Below, in pieces: positions 63,696 through 64,000 of a stretch of 64,000 bases of DNA (position 1 is its first letter; every line of letters starts with the position of its first letter). Made by a program: the position numbers and the translations under genes. The notes beneath the pieces are model-generated. The model was not told where the DNA came from. It made no database searches and saw nothing but the letters and a program-made list of their open reading frames with translations. The stretch is from Acidimicrobiales bacterium (GTDB lineage: Bacteria; Actinomycetota; Acidimicrobiia; Acidimicrobiales; Aldehydirespiratoraceae), in NCBI GenBank assembly GCA_029247365.1, contig JAQWLJ010000014.1:62001-126000 (forward strand), read 5' to 3'.

Positions 63696-64000
63696 ATGGT
63701 GATGACCGGGAGCGACGAGGCGCCGGAGATCTATCTCGACCATGCGGCGAGTACGCCGCTTCGTCGCGCAGCTCGTGCGGCGTGGCTCGACGCGTCCGAG
63801 CGCTACCACGCCAACCCCACCGGCTCGCATCGCGCAGCCCGGGCGGCCCGACGGGCGCTCGATGACGCCCGCGACGAGATCGCCGCCACACTCGGCCGGT
63901 CGCCGGCCGAGGTGGTCTTCACCAGTGGTGGGAGCGAGGCCGACAACATGGCCATTCGTGGTGTACTCCACGATCGTGGTGGCGCAGCGGTTTGCTCCGC
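63696..64000 (+). CDS. Cysteine desulfurase, N-terminal part (3' end outside window)
   Basis: 101 residues before the window ends. I-Y-L-D-H-A-A-S-T-P, then H-A-N-P-T-G-S-H and F-T-S-G-G-S-E-A-D-N, are typical of NifS/IscS-type PLP enzymes. The PLP lysine and catalytic Cys lie outside. It supplies sulfur for Fe-S clusters or tRNA thiolation. ATG 63696 is leaderless after TAGGCT. Confidence 0.9.
   Translation, partial: MVMTGSDEAPEIYLDHAASTPLRRAARAAWLDASERYHANPTGSHRAARAARRALDDARDEIAATLGRSPAEVVFTSGGSEADNMAIRGVLHDRGGAAVCS

Overview
This is a high-GC actinobacterial chromosome segment, most likely from an Acidimicrobiia-type (Ilumatobacter-like) organism. That placement is an inference from three things: the gene content (F420/LLM flavin oxidoreductases, an IclR-controlled set of dimethylglycine-dehydrogenase-like flavoproteins, a non-pyrrolysine MttB homologue, a CxxNxxC ferredoxin), the housekeeping gene order, and the start signals. 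More than fifteen genes have a TANNNT -10 hexamer only 6-10 nt before an ATG or GTG, which is the signature of leaderless transcripts.

Layout. 1-1511: the end of an Lrp/AsnC ligand-binding protein, a stand-alone zinc-type methionine-synthase C-terminal domain, and a divergent cold-shock-like OB-fold protein. 1574-5364: a DAK2/FakA-type kinase and recG. 5443-10568: an accessory block (SDR dehydrogenase, FAD-linked oxidase, MFS transporter, FGGY kinase) that looks like a polyol/sugar-acid module lying between recG and rsmD. 10557-19749: a conserved cell-growth block (zinc ribbon, rsmD, coaD, a DivIVA-like gene broken by an amber codon, DUF177, rpmF, plsX, acpP, rnc, a mutM homologue lacking its catalytic residues, smc).

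19781-38611 is the main accessory region. It holds three multidomain DAO-GcvT flavoproteins, an MttB-family methyltransferase, an amidase, a zinc alcohol dehydrogenase, an IclR regulator, two LLM oxidoreductases, a ferredoxin with its reductase, and lipoproteins. A 17-bp palindrome upstream of the first flavoprotein recurs with 15/17 identity between iclR and the second flavoprotein. This ties the units into one probable regulon for demethylating an N-methylated compound.

38772-59725 returns to housekeeping: rpsO, pnp, M16 peptidase, dapB, SURF1, a GGDEF cyclase, a steroid-reductase-like membrane enzyme, a fadJ-like beta-oxidation fusion, dapA, RNase J, ftsK, a cation exchanger, rimO, pgsA, cinA and a NUDIX hydrolase. 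59734-64000 is a looser stretch: an orphan protein, a NifU-like scaffold, about 650 bp without a convincing gene, a rhomboid protease, and a methyltransferase/SRPBCC pair divergent from a cysteine desulfurase that runs off the window. No tRNA, rRNA, insertion sequence or CRISPR array was seen.
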